From: Rhizophagus clarus
Lineage: Eukaryota > Glomeromycota > Glomeromycetes > Glomerales > Glomeraceae
NCBI GenBank assembly: GCA_015698045.1
Contig: BLAL01000074.1
Coordinates: 530,399 to 594,398 of the forward strand
DNA: 64,000 nucleotides
Direction: 5' to 3'
Shown: positions 42,908 through 54,850 of the stretch, piece by piece
Layout: every line of letters begins with the position of its first letter
Numbering within the stretch: the first letter of the stretch is position 1
Program-made: the position numbers and the translations under genes
The notes under the pieces: model-generated
What the model saw: only the letters and a program-made list of their open reading frames with translations
Databases searched by the model: none
What the model was told of the DNA's origin: nothing

Positions 42908-45444
42908 AGACGACAATTCCCTCAAATCTGACACTATTAGAAGCATACCCCGCTACAAGGACCACACGAAGCAAGGCTAGACTTGACCCAACTGCAGGAA
43001 TAGTAAGGGACAAGCCTACAGAAGAGGAAACGATACTACGAACCGTACAAGGTTTGAGTAAGGTTAAACAACCCACAAGGACGACCGAGACTAAAAAGGT
43101 CGAACCTAAGAAAATAATCAAAAAGAAACCTGCCGCGGTTGCTCCGATTTACAAAATGGTAGAACCATATATGCCGCAGCAGTTTTTCGACCAAAAAGCC
43201 GATATTACGAACGGTCAATTATTGGCAATGAACCCTAAGTTCGGTTTAACGATTGCCAAACAATTAAGGAAACCGGTAGTTAGAGCAAAAGACAACGAAA
43301 AAAATTCGATTAAGAAAAATGACGAAGTGCCAGACGATAAAAACACTCCGGAAGTTGATGATTTAATACAGGTGGCAAACACTGCCAGACCCAATGCAGA
43401 TCGGACCTTGGCGCTATACTGCGAAGCCTCGATCAAACATATAAAATTTTCGCTGATCGTAGATTCCGGATCTGCTGGAAGTATTATCTCCCTGTCGCTA
43501 CTAAAAGATTTGGACATGGAGATTACAAAGGCTTCAAAAACCGTGATGGTAAACGTGAATGGTGAACGCTGACGCCTGTTGGGTGCAGTAACGGATATAC
43601 CGTTAAGGATACATGATTGTATCATTCCTATGGATGCCATTGTTACCGACGCTAATTCCTATGCTGCCATAGTCAGTAATGATTGGCTTCATAAAACCAA
43701 GGCCATTCTGGACTATAACAACAACTTAATGACCATCGAATGGAAAGATCAAGTTTTAGAGGTCATTACCGAATGTAGGGAAATGCCTCACCACATCTCC
43801 AGCATCGAAGTACCGAACATAGAAGCTGAGGATGAAGTTGAAGAAGAGGTTGATGAGGACGCCATGGAAGAATCGGAAGATGAATTCGAAAGTGATGATG
43901 AAGAGGCGCAGGAACAATTATTTTGTAACGCAAAATTCATCACTCGAGAAAGGGCACAAGAAATCGAAGAAGAATTGAAGGAAGGAAACTTTGTTAGTAA
44001 TGAATATTACTATCAATACGAAGAAATTGAAAAGGGAAAGTTCCATACCGGAAAACTAAACGAAGAACAACTCCGGAAATTTGAGAATTTCATGGAACGA
44101 TACCAGAATCTGTTCGCCTGGGATCCTAATAACTTTGGACGAACATCGATAGTTACGCATAAAATCGACACCGGAGATGCCACCCCGATTGGACAAAGGT
44201 TCTACCGAACGTCCTATCAAAACCAGCTGTTCATAAAGGAAGAGATACAACGATTGTTAGACACCGGATTGATTGTTCCATCCAAAAGTCAGTGGACTTC
44301 GCCAGTCGTAGTAGTGGAAAAGAAAAACAGCAAGAAGCGCCTGTGCGTCGACTATCGGAAGTTGAACAACGTCACGAAAAGAGATCGTTATCCTTTGCCA
44401 AGGGTAGATGATATGTTGGAAACGTTATCCGGATGTCAATGGTTTTCGTCATTAGATCTTGCCAGCGGGTTTTGGCAGGTCGAACTTAGCCCGAAAGACA
44501 GAGAAAAATCGACGTTTATCACTCGTTTCGAAACATTTGAATTTACCGTTATGCCGTTCGGTTTATGCAATGCTCCCGCCACTTTTCAACGCTTAATGGA
44601 TACAGTATTGCGGGACATATTGTGGCAATTCGTCGTGGTGTACATAGACGATATTAATATCGGTTCCAAAACGTTTGAAGAATACCTGCAACATTTGGAA
44701 CAGGTTTTTCTCCGATTGGAACAAGCCGGACTCAAGTTAAGCCCAGAAAAATGTTTCTTTTTTAAAGACGAAATCCCATTCTTGGGACATGTTGTGAGCC
44801 AGAAGGGTATACAAACTGATCCGGAAAAGTTACGGGTCATTAAAGAATTCCCTGTACCTAAAGATTTAACGCAGTTGCGCAGTTTCATCACGTTAGCGTC
44901 TTATTATCGTAAATTCGTCAAAGGTTTTTCGTTGATAGCCGAACCTTTGAATAGACTTTTAAAGAAAAACACTCCGTATATATGGAGTAAGGACCAGCAT
45001 GATGCTTTCGAAAAGCTCAAGACATGCCTGACGACGCCACCCATCTTGGCTTATCCCAACTTCGAAAAACCATTTATCCTTTACACGGATGCCTCTACCT
45101 TCGCTTTGGGTGCAATTTTATCTCAAAAGAATGAGAATAATTGCGAATGTGTGCTAGCATACGCAAGCCGCACGTTAAATAAGCACGAACGCAACTACAG
45201 TATAACGGAGCTTGAGTGTCTTGCAGTGGTTTGGTCTGTAAGACACTTCCATCAATATTTACACGGTCAAAAATTTACAGTAATTACGGATCACGCTGCA
45301 TTACGGTACTTGATGAATTTATCGAATCCTGTTGGCAAACTCGGACGATGGTTAATGATTTTAAACGGCTATGAAATTGAAATAATAAACCGCCCCAGAA
45401 AACTTCACTCTAACGTCAATACATTAAGCCGAATAAGAACTTAG
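42872..45444 (+). pseudogene. pol: Gypsy Pol: protease, reverse transcriptase, RNase H (one in-frame TGA)
   Basis: Read in the -1 frame after the slippery site. The aspartic protease motif is DSGSAGSII (about 43458-43485). RT has VDYRKLNNVTKRDRYPLP, LDLASGFWQV (motif A), MPFGLCNAPATFQ (motif B) and the catalytic VVYIDDI at about 44638 (YIDD). RNase H follows with TDAS (about 45088), a TELECLAVVW helix and TDHAAL. A TGA at 43570-43572 separates protease from RT; the codon reads as CGA with C changed to T in a CpG. The frame ends with TAG at 45442-45444 before integrase. An acidic linker (EDEVEEEVDEDAMEESEDEF) lies between protease and RT. Confidence 0.92.
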
Positions 45445-45529
45445 CGCATCTTCGTTAATTGAAAACACTTTTTTTGGATTTTGCATATATTCGACACCGA
45501 TTATTGGATTACCCATTTTTTGACTTAAC

Positions 45530-46787
45530 ATGGATTTAAATACATATTACACCCTCATTCAATTTTTAACGACACGATCAATGCCAACACATCTCGATAC
45601 GCAGCAACGTGCCTCGATCAAACGGAAATCAAGATATTTTATTGTTTTAGATGATCATCTTTATAAGAAAAATAAAGATAACCCTAATAGACTAATACGA
45701 GTTGCAAAGGAAAGTGAAATAGAGGATATTTTGTACCATATGCACTCGGATCCTCTAGCAGGTCACTTTTCAGTTGATGAAATGTACCGAAGGGTAAAAA
45801 TTCGATACTATTGGCCACAAATGTTTAATGATGTTCGTCAATATGTACGAACTTGTGATGAATGCCAACGAAGGGGCAAAAATCGCCGCACTGAACCACT
45901 CCATCCAATAAAAGTTGGGCAACCATTCGATAGAATCGGAATGGATATTGTTGGCCCACTGCCTAAAACAAAAAATGGTAACATGTATATTGTTGTTGCC
46001 ACTGAGTACTTGACAAAATGGCCAGAAGCCCGTGCAATCCCTAATGCGAAAGCTTCATCAGTTGTCTCATTTTTTTATGAAGACATTATATGCCGCCATG
46101 GATGCCCAAAAGGAGATATTAACCGATCATGGGACACATTTTGTGAATGAAATGTTGGCTTCTTTATGTGATAATTTAGGAGTCAAGCACCGATTATCTA
46201 CAGCATATCATCCCCAAACTAATGGCCTAGTGGAACGCTTCAATCGGACTTTATGTGAAGCTATTGCAAAATATGCAAATGCAAATAAGGATGATTGGGA
46301 CTTATATTTATCATCTGTCTTATTTGCATATAGAACAAAATGCCACAGCACCACACGGCATGAACCATTTTATTTGATGTATGGTCGCGATGCTGTGTTA
46401 CCAATTGAATTTGCAGTCTCTACTATGCAAAGTAAATGTGTTAAAGAGAACCCCCAAGATGATCTTCTAAACCGCATTCACACACTTACCGGAAAGGTAG
46501 TAGTTGATCGCCTAGAAACACAGGATAATATATGCAAGGCGCAACAGAAGCAGAAGAAGCAGCATGATGAAGATCTCTATATAATGCAATATAAAATTGG
46601 AGACCTCGTGCTTCTATATCAAAGTCAATTAAGAGGCAAACAGAAGCTTCAAGAAAGATGGAAAGGCCCCTATTATGTGCATGAAGTGCTTGGAAATGGT
46701 GCATATAAACTGCACACCATTGAAGGAAAAATTTTAAAAGTTCCAGTGAATTCGGAACGATTAAAATTGTATCATCAACGCAAATAG
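45530..46787 (+). pseudogene. Gypsy integrase, frameshifted
   Basis: The N-terminal zinc domain reads HMHSDPLAGHFSVDEMYRRV then YYWPQM...CDECQRR. The catalytic core has GMDIVGPLP (first Asp), LTDHGTHF (second Asp) and TNGLVERFN (Glu). The tail has WKGPYYVHEVLGNGAYKL, the GPY module. A single extra base at about 46115 moves the reading from one frame (45530-46150) to the next (46032-46787). The domain is in a different frame from RT-RNase H and is separated from it by a stop and about 85 non-coding bases, so even the undamaged form was not simply fused. Integrase would insert the cDNA into the genome. Confidence 0.9.
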
Positions 46788-46840
46788 ACTATCATGCATG
46801 AATACATGGTTGATGACATAATCATTGCATGCATGTAAAA

Positions 46841-46842
<2 letters not shown>

Positions 46843-46879
<37 letters not shown>
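46843..46879. repeat. A(37) homopolymer inside the gypsy element
   Basis: A run of 37 A lies 55 bases after the integrase stop, followed by a T-run and a TA microsatellite, then T-rich sequence to 46990. It separates integrase from the extra ORF. Confidence 0.9.
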
Positions 46880-46883
<4 letters not shown>

Positions 46884-46997
46884 TTATATATATATGTGTG
46901 GTTTATTTTTATTTTTGATTATATAGTTTTATTTATTATTATTTTATTATTATTATTATCATTATTATTTTTTTTTTTTTATTTTTTTATATCTGAA

Positions 46998-47465
46998 ATG
47001 AATGCTTATCAAAGGATCTTAGACGACTTACGACAATCACAACCCATTAATATTCTGCCATATCCACCACCTTATGTCACCACTGCTAGCATAGAAGAAA
47101 AATTTGATGCAATAAACATTGCTATAGAAAGGGCAAATCGAATTGATGACCGAATATTAATGCTAGTAAATGTTTTCTACCTGGGACAGCTTTTGGAGGT
47201 AGAAATAAAAGGAAACACGCAACGAAGACAATTTTTACAACGATTAACTACACACTTTCGGACAATTGCTATTCGGACATATTATATTTTTGAGGTTCAA
47301 GGAGTAGAACAAATTATGCGGACCGTTCATACAACCTCCACCATGATTCGGAAGCTCAGTTCAACTGAATATAAGGATTTGGTTTTAAATTCCATTGAAA
47401 TTTTCAATGGAGTTGAAAATTTGGGAGGGAGTGATGTTACGATCGAACAGTCATGTGATCGCTGA
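46998..47465 (+). CDS. Extra 3' ORF of the gypsy element, function unknown
   Basis: A 155-residue frame from ATG 46998 begins MNAYQRILDDLRQSQPINIL. It is rich in helix-forming sequence (SIEEKFDAINIAIERANRID) and has no zinc, protease or envelope features. The frame is open upstream, but that part is only the translated T-rich tract and gives a false hydrophobic N-terminus. The last ten codons lie in the 3' LTR. It is intact although integrase is frameshifted. It sits where env or accessory genes occur in other LTR elements; I do not recognise it. Confidence 0.6.
   Translation: MNAYQRILDDLRQSQPINILPYPPPYVTTASIEEKFDAINIAIERANRIDDRILMLVNVFYLGQLLEVEIKGNTQRRQFLQRLTTHFRTIAIRTYYIFEVQGVEQIMRTVHTTSTMIRKLSSTEYKDLVLNSIEIFNGVENLGGSDVTIEQSCDR
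47423..47434 (+). other. Polypurine tract
   Basis: GGGAGGGAGTGA lies directly before the TG of the 3' LTR, the position of the plus-strand DNA primer. It overlaps the end of the extra ORF. Confidence 0.7.
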
Positions 47466-48003
47466 TCATGTTGCGAATGTTGCGAATGTCACGAATGTTG
47501 CGAATGTCACAAATGTTATAAATGCTACGAATATTGCAAATGTTTAATATGTTAAACATATGCAATATAACAAATATGTGAAATATATGAAATAAGTAGC
47601 ATTTATGTGATATGTTAGATATGTCAAGTAAATTTAGTGTAGTTGTTTTTTGTATAAATATAGGCGTTTTTAATCAATGTAAAAACAGATAATTTCGTTT
47701 TAAATAAAATAAAGCATTTATTTAATAAGTTATCTCGTTGTTAAAGTGTTAGTTTATTTGTAAATTAATGCTTGCGTCTGAGTGTAATTGCTAGTGTGTG
47801 CATTACCTATTCGCAACCGATTAATTTACATTTTTCTTGTTTAAGTTGATCGTGTAACCTTCGTAAATTGATCAACGGTGAAACGTTTATTAGTAATTTA
47901 TTATATTTTATTTCACTTTCGCATTTACATTTAATTAATAAAAACCTTCTGCTACATATATACAACGCTTATTTTCATAAGCATAAAAGAACTGGCATTT
48001 ACA
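47435..48003 (+). repeat. 3' LTR, 569 bp
   Basis: Same length and ends as the 5' LTR with six substitutions. It keeps CG at four of the sites where the 5' LTR has TG or CA. It is followed by GTAG (48004-48007), the right target duplication. Confidence 0.95.
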
Positions 48004-48870
48004 GTAGCAATGATTATGTCTATAGAAAAAGAGATACCGTACAAAAAAGTCACTAGGGAACTCAACAAGATAACGGGCGTGGGTCTCTGGCAATTGATAC
48101 CAGATGACAGTGACAAACAAGAGACTTACAGCGTTAGAGTACAATTCAGATCGAAAGAGGCAAGAAGAGAGGCAGGTAAACAACAATTTACGATCAAAGA
48201 TGACTACAGTATGGAGGAAAGAAAATATACATAGAATTTCTTGCAGCCCTTTCGTGGACAGCAACCTCCCAACCATAGAGGAAATTACCGCCCAACTTCT
48301 TCAAATAGAAATTATGTCAGAGGATCAAATAATAACCGATCACACCAGGGAAAGAGAAAATACAACAAAAAGCATAATGGAAAGAAAAGATGCGATATCT
48401 GCAAAAGATACATCCATTTCACAAATGAGTGTAGAGATCCAAGAGCCAAGCAGAACCAATATCGGGAATGCCATTGCATGATCTGCAAAAGGAACAATCA
48501 CAGCAATGAAGAATGTTTTTACAAAAACAACAACAGAAATAATGACAACAGTAACTTCCCAACCACACGAAACTACAGAAACAACAGATACAAGAACTAC
48601 AAGTCAGAATCACAATTCAACGATAAAAGAAACTACGGTGGAAACCCAATTTTTGCAAACAGAATAAATGGAAATAGAAATATTTCATCCTTCTCACAAG
48701 GAAGACCAAATGAATATAGACCCAACAGATTTTTACCCAAGCCACGACCCTACAGCTACAACCGCAACAAATACAACAACAACTACAACACCTACAACAA
48801 CAAATACAATAGACCAGGAGATGATCAAAGAGGTCCAAGTTATAAACAAGGACCGTACACTAGATACTAA
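48004..48870 (+). pseudogene. LINE ORF1, 3' part with two zinc knuckles
   Basis: Continues the ORF1 frame after the gypsy insertion: AMIMSIEKEIPYKKVTRELN, then an RNA-binding-like stretch to 48231. A TAG at 48232-48234 interrupts, then the same frame runs to 48870 with an Arg/Asn-rich region and two knuckles, CDICKRYIHFTNEC and CMICKRNNHSNEEC, typical of LINE ORF1 nucleic-acid chaperones. The Asn/Tyr-rich C-terminus overlaps the possible start of ORF2 in another frame. Confidence 0.75.
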
Positions 48871-49811
48871 AAACAACATACAGAGAAACCGTCACCCAGA
48901 GAATGATGGAAACGTAGGAGGGTTAGTGGGAAAAAGGAAATTACAGATAGTACAAAAAGAAGAAAATAATCTAACATTAAAAACAAAAAAAAGAATTAAA
49001 AAAGGGAAAAATAATAAACAAATTAAAATTCAAAAAGATCATTATAAAAAAGATTCTGACATGAAACAAGATAACGACAATAAACAATATAACTTTAAAA
49101 AATATAATATGAATTTAAAAATAGGTTGCATCAATATTAGAGGACTCAACGACTCCAATAATCAACTCAATTTACGAAGAATAATCACTAATGAAAAATG
49201 GGATATAGCGATCGTTACCAAGACAAAATTAAATAATCAAAAAGGACAACATATCTTTAAAGATTGGGAGAGTTATGACTGCTTAAATTGTAGCTACAAC
49301 AAATTCGAACAAAAAAAAGGAATAATGATAATTATAAGGAAAGAATTGAGTCAACGAAAAGTAAACATAGAACGCATTAATGGTCATATGATCAAATTCA
49401 ACCTTTTATTTAAAAAACAAATCGATTAAAATTATAGGCATTTATAATCTGAATCAAGACAAAGAAAAGACTAACAAGATCAAAAGGAAAATTATTGACT
49501 GGGTCGAAGAAGCAGAAAAACTTAATCAAGAACTAATCATTTTAGACGATTTTAACAAAGCAGATAAAGCAACCAATAGAATGAACAGACTGATCACTAA
49601 ATGCTTTAACAACCTCACTTTGCATGATATAAACAGATGTTTAGCAGGAGATGAAGTATTAGATACATGGATGAACAGTTTCAACTCTTCCAGAATCGAT
49701 TACATCTTCACCAGCGACAATATCTTGTCAAATATCATCAGACACGAGGTCAAGAAACTAGAAAATATACAAACTGACTACAAAGCATTAACAATAAAGC
49801 GGAAATATTAA
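48871..49811 (+). pseudogene. LINE ORF2, apurinic-type endonuclease domain, inactivated
   Basis: The domain starts near ATG 49109 (MNLKIGCINIRGLNDS, the conserved N-terminal Asn). The frame extends upstream into ORF1 but is Lys-rich or a shadow there. The catalytic Glu position reads VTKTKL instead of xTETKL. After a frame change in the A-run at about 49417-49422, the domain continues with IILDDFNKAD (usual GDFN), SRIDYIF (kept) and TDYKAL where SDH is expected. Three active-site changes are thus visible, and the endonuclease that nicks the target should be dead. Confidence 0.8.
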
Positions 49812-49828
49812 ATTTTGATAAAAATTCA

Positions 49829-52149
49829 ATGATAAAAGAAATTAAGAAACAAAAGAATTGGATAAAATTAGACACAGAAGATTGGGAAACAATTGCTGCT
49901 ACAGTAGAAGAGCAAATAATGAAAGAGGACACACAATTAACGATCAATTGGAATACAATAGTTGGGATATATCAAAATACACACCAGGAAATAATAGAAA
50001 AAAAGAAATTAAACATAGAAGAAGAGAACAAAGCAATGGAAAACTGTTTGAATGAAGAAATCCTCTATAAAAACCCACAACTATATATTAAAAATATGAT
50101 AATAGAAAGAGATAGATTTTTATATCTAGAATATATAGGACATCACATCGAAAAATTTTTAAACAAGTTATTAGATAAGCTATATAATAAACATTATAGA
50201 GAAACGGCAAAGAACTTCCAACTAGCGAAAAGAACGTACATTGCTATATCAACCTTTCCAAATTGGAATGAAGATAATATGATAAAGAAAAAAAACAAAC
50301 TAAAAATAGAGTCACTGGTTAAGTTATATAACAATAAAGAAATAATAGAAGACAAGAAATTAGATATTGACAAATTAAGAGACCTAATGTTCAGAAAATC
50401 CTTTAAAGAGAATATAGGAAAAATTGAACAAACATGTAATGAGATGACCAAAGACATAATTAACATGAATATTGATATCAATATACGGACAAGAGAAACT
50501 TATTTAGAAAATGACATAGGGAAAATGATAAATCGTATACTCGAAAGAAAGAAAGAAAAAATCGACATGAGTAATTTATTTATTAGAGAGAACAGAATCT
50601 TCACCATTGAAACAGACAAACAAAAGATTAAAGAAAGGGTACACAACCATTATAAGGAATGGATGAAAAAAAGGAATATTGACTTAGATTTAATAGAATT
50701 TAACAAAGAATGGCGAAATAACTATCAACCAATAACAGAAATAAATGAACAAATATATGATAGTATACTAGAGGATATAACGATTGAAGAACTAGATAAT
50801 ATTATAAAAGAAACAAAATCGGGTAAAGCTGCAGGTATTAGTGGAATACCCCATGACTTCTGGAAGAAAAGTAAAAAAGAAACAAGAAAAATATTACTTA
50901 ATATATATAATGGAATTTTACACGAACATAAAGTTTTGAATGAATGGAAAAAAGGCATGATATTTCCAATTAACAAGACAACACGTTCATATTGGAATAA
51001 TGATATAAACTTAACGTGACTGATAACGCTAATTGAAACAGCTAGAAAAATATTTCTAAAAGTTTTAGTCAAGAGATTAGCAAAAATACTATCATCAAAC
51101 AAAATATTACAAGGATTCAATTATGCAGCATTACTAAATGAAAGTACATTAGAACCCCCAAAAATAGTCCAGAGCATAGTGAAGGACGCGAATAAAGAGA
51201 AAAAAGAAGTATGGATCTTGCTAATGGATATATCTAAAGCATTTGATTCAGTGAGTATGATCATGCTAGAAAAAAGTTTGAAACGTATAAAAATTCCAGA
51301 ATCTCTAATAGAGATAATAATGGACATTAATCTAAATCGAACAAACAAAGTTATCGTCAATAGTGAATTTACGAAAGAATATAAAGTTGAAGATGGAGTA
51401 GATCAGGGTGAGATTTGGTCCCCCTATTATGGCGTATTTTTTATGACGCATTACTTACTCGCCTAGAATAAATAAAGAAGAAACTGGATATACTATGGAG
51501 ACGATAAAACACAGATATCAACAAAAATATTTTGAAAAAATTAGAAATTACGTATAATGCATTGGCATTTATGGACGACACAATGCTAATAGGAGGAAAC
51601 AAACATAAACTATTGCAAATAATCGAAATTTGTCACGAATTTTTTGAGATAAATGATATTAAAGCGAATATCAAAAAATACGAATTAATTCGAATCAACA
51701 GTTCAAAAGAAAGCGAAAATAATGATTTAATAATAAATAACGAAAAAATAGAAAAAGTTAATAATCCAGAAGGGAATTGATTTTTAGGTATATATTTCAG
51801 ACATGATAATCGAAGAAAAGTATATAAAGATAGAATCAGATCAACGATAAATGATGCATGTAGATTATTTCGTTGGAAAAAATTAAAAGAAAAACAAATT
51901 ATTGTGATTTGGAATATTGTAATAATTCCAAGAATAGAATACCAAATGCAAGCGATAGTATTGACCAAAGACGAATGCAATGAATTAATGAGAAAAATCA
52001 ATGTCTTAATCAAACATTCAAGTGATTTGCCTTTAACTACACCAAATTTTTTATTATATGACAAAGATATATATAGATTAAAACATATATATAACCTACA
52101 TATCGAAAATTTAACAAAAAACATTATATATATAATGAATGATAAAGGC
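49829..52149 (+). pseudogene. LINE ORF2, reverse transcriptase domain
   Basis: A long charged helical connector is followed by SGKAAGISGIPHDFW (about 50820), LTLIETARKIFLKVL with a TGA at 51017 where R is expected (LTRPITL in relatives), LLMDISKAFDSV (motif A, about 51215), VDQGEIWSPYYG (motif B), a frame change between 51466 and 51531, then ALAFMDDTMLIGG (motif C, FMDD, about 51550). The thumb continues past TGA 51778 to 52149. RT copies the element RNA at the nicked target. All stop codons are one transition from sense. Confidence 0.9.
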
Positions 52150-52152
52150 TGA

Positions 52153-54540
52153 TTAAAAGAAATCATGGAACTCAAAATGATTCAAGAACAAAATAAGATC
52201 TGAACTAGACAATATATAAGAAATCTTAATTCTATAAGCTTTAGAAGGCAAAATTCATGGTTAATTAACACAATAGATTTACTTAAAAAAGAAAAAATAA
52301 GCATTTATAAATATGAATACAACGATAGATTTATACATCATTGCATCAAAGGAGGAAAGACAGAAATTATAGAATTCTTAACAGAAAACAAAATAGAAAA
52401 AAGTAGTTTATCGAGAAAAAAGAAAGGCGTGATTTTTATTGAACAAATTTTAGAAGAAAATCAAGAAAAAATATTAAAATGGAAACATTTTTGTAAAATA
52501 AACGATTTATCAACAAAAGGAAAAATACCCTTCTGGTTTACTAAGATAAAAAATGAAATTACGATAATGAATACAAGAAAATTAAAAGAAAAATACTTAA
52601 ATTGGCAATATAATAATAACGAATTGAAATTAAAAACTTATGATGAAATATTAAATTTAGAAAGAAAAGTGATCATCACGTGGAATGATTCAGAAGGAGA
52701 AACAATCTTTAGTGAAAATAAGAAAAAATCAAGAAGTAAGAAATATAAGCGAATTGGCATACACTTAATACCAAATTCGACTTTGATTAATGATGAAGAT
52801 AATTCACTTACATTAATAGTATGTACAGGATGCAATAAAAACATCAAAAGAATTAACGACGGGATATGTCACATATATATAGAAAATGAAAATAGTAGAA
52901 TAATTAATAACAGAAAAGAAGATAATAAATTAAAACCTTACAAATCATTTGGCGACATTAAAAATAGAAATGAAAAATTAATTAAAGATAAAATATTAAA
53001 GAAGAGATTAATAATAGAAGAAGAAGAAGAATCTAATATCGATAATATAAACTTTAATAAAAGGATCGATCAAATAGATCAAACGATAGAAGCATCAGAA
53101 AATTTTATCGAAGAAATAAAAAATAATATATTGAAAAACACAAAAGAAATTTATGATGTATTCATTCAGGTGAATAAAGGAAAGATGAAATTACAAAAAA
53201 AGAAAAAAATAATAACGTATATATCTTCGATTATGATTACAAGTTATTATGATAAAGATATTATATATTGGAGAAAGAATTTTCGATTAGATAGTGAAGA
53301 TGATAATAAAATGAAAAAATGGCTACAAAGTATAATATTAATTTTATTATTTTTCAAAGAAAATTCAAAGATCAATTTAATAATAGAAAAATCAATAGTC
53401 AAAGAGATAATACACTTTCAAAAATTAAACAACAGACGAAAATTAGATATCGATCACCATTTGGAACTGAATTATATCCTTTCATATATAATAAATCATA
53501 ATTTACAGATCGATATTAGGGATAAAGGAGAAGATTTAGACTACTTAGAAATAATTAATAAATTAGAAATGGAAAACGAATCATTTATGAAAATGATGAA
53601 AATATCGAAGCGATATATATCGAGGACGAAATTTTGAAAACTAACGAATATAATATATAACTTAGTTAAATGGGCATATAGAAGATGGAGTAAAATAATA
53701 AGTCAAGCCAAATGGAAGCATGAACTATTACATTGTAAATTAGTAGAAGTTCTTTTTATAAATAATTACAAAGATGAATTTGATTGGGAAACAAGTTTAG
53801 AATTTATAAGTAATAGAAATCAATGCAGAAAAATGGGTTGTAATTCACAAGACAGTTTAGATTGAACGTATAAGATAAAAAATTTATTAACAATTTTACC
53901 GACATACAAACTCTTATACGATCGAGGAACAAACAGAATAAATACTCCGATATGTCCAAGATGTGAAGAAGATGAAGAAACTTGGGAACATATATAGATA
54001 TGTAACCAAAATGAACTTAATATAAAAGACATTATTGAAAACACAATTATTGAAATCGAAAAAGATATTAACGAACAGTTATACGAGAATGAAGATAATA
54101 ATAAAGAACAAGAAGATGAAGATAATATAAAAAAGAAATTCGACAATATGGAGACTTTTAACGACATAAAAGTAGATTTTGTATTATTTTTAGATAGCAA
54201 GTCCGCAATATTATCTAACAAAACAAGGCACTGGGAATTATTGAGAGGCATGTTTAATAAGAATCTCAATAATATAGGAAATAAGAAAAAGGGATCCAAA
54301 GAAATGGTTAAAAGATTATGGGAACTATGCTACGATAACATTAAAAAAGAAATCTGGCATAAGAGAATCGAAAACATGATAGAAATTGAAAAACAACAAG
54401 GGATAACTAAAGGAGATAAAAGAAAAAGGAAGAAGGAAGAAGGGAAATCACAGGAATCAGAAAATAATAAAAAAAAAAAAATAATAATAATAACAAAGAA
54501 AAACCCAAAAAACAAAAACAAAATGAAATTATTAAATTAG
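52153..54540 (+). pseudogene. LINE ORF2, C-terminal RNase H-like and cysteine-knuckle region
   Basis: Same frame as the RT end, with TGA 52201, 53635, 53863 and TAG 53996. CTGCNKN (about 52830) suggests a first metal site. Residues about 53130-53600 align by pattern with RNase H (ENSKINLIIEKSIVKEIIHF where a TDS is usual), but the acidic catalytic residues are not visible. The end has the LINE hallmark CPRCEEDEETWEHI-stop-IC (about 53960), where TAG replaces the usual Trp. A Lys-rich tail reaches 54540. Confidence 0.65.
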
Positions 54541-54850
54541 TAACGTATGAACGATCGAAAGGAAGATCCACAAATACAGGAAAAAGGGACGAAAGATGGA
54601 ACACAATTCAGAAATTAATTCCTATAGATAAATAAACAATAACGATAAATAGAATCTTTTAGATAGAATTATTAAATACTTTAGAATAGATATAGTATTA
54701 ACCTTAAATTTTATTTCACAGATCAGATTAGTTATATAGAATAGATATATCTATTTTATAAGTGTATTTAATTAATTTTATCATGTACTGAAAATATATA
54801 AATTTAATAAAATACACGCTACTTTGCTGAAATCTTCAAATCCGCCACAA
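54541..54850. other. LINE 3' untranslated region
   Basis: AT-rich, with a possible polyadenylation signal in TTTAATAAAATACACG near 54805. No A-tail is seen before the inverted-repeat block that follows. Confidence 0.5.

Larger units (their letters stand above)
40625..48003 (+). mobile_element. Nearly full-length Ty3/gypsy LTR retrotransposon
   Basis: Two 569-bp LTRs (TGTTACG...TTTACA) differ at 6 positions, and GTAG is duplicated at both ends. Order: LTR, primer-binding site, gag, protease-RT-RNase H, integrase, extra ORF, polypurine tract, LTR. This Ty3 order (integrase after RNase H) and a GPY motif in the integrase tail place it in Ty3/gypsy. It inserted in the plus orientation into the ORF1 of an older LINE. 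Coding damage is light: one TGA in pol and one frameshift in integrase, so the copy is young but probably not autonomous. Confidence 0.95.
39270..54820 (+). mobile_element. Decayed LINE (non-LTR retrotransposon), split by a gypsy insertion
   Basis: After removing 40625-48003 plus one GTAG, the left and right parts join in frame within ORF1. Order: leader, ORF1 (39364-40624 and 48004-48870), ORF2 with endonuclease (about 49109-49811), reverse transcriptase (49829-52149), an RNase H-like and cysteine-knuckle tail (to 54540), and an AT-rich 3' region with AATAAA near 54805. Net length is about 8.1 kb. More than ten stop codons and at least two frame changes disable it. Exact ends and the target duplication could not be fixed. 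Confidence 0.85.

Noticed and set aside
44056..44891. Minus-strand frames over the gypsy RT region
   Set aside because: Shadows of the plus-strand pol frame, which has full RT motifs.
46896..46997. Hydrophobic N-terminus suggesting an envelope-like protein in the gypsy element
   Set aside because: This part is the translated T-rich tract after the A(37) run; the first credible ATG (46998) lies after it.
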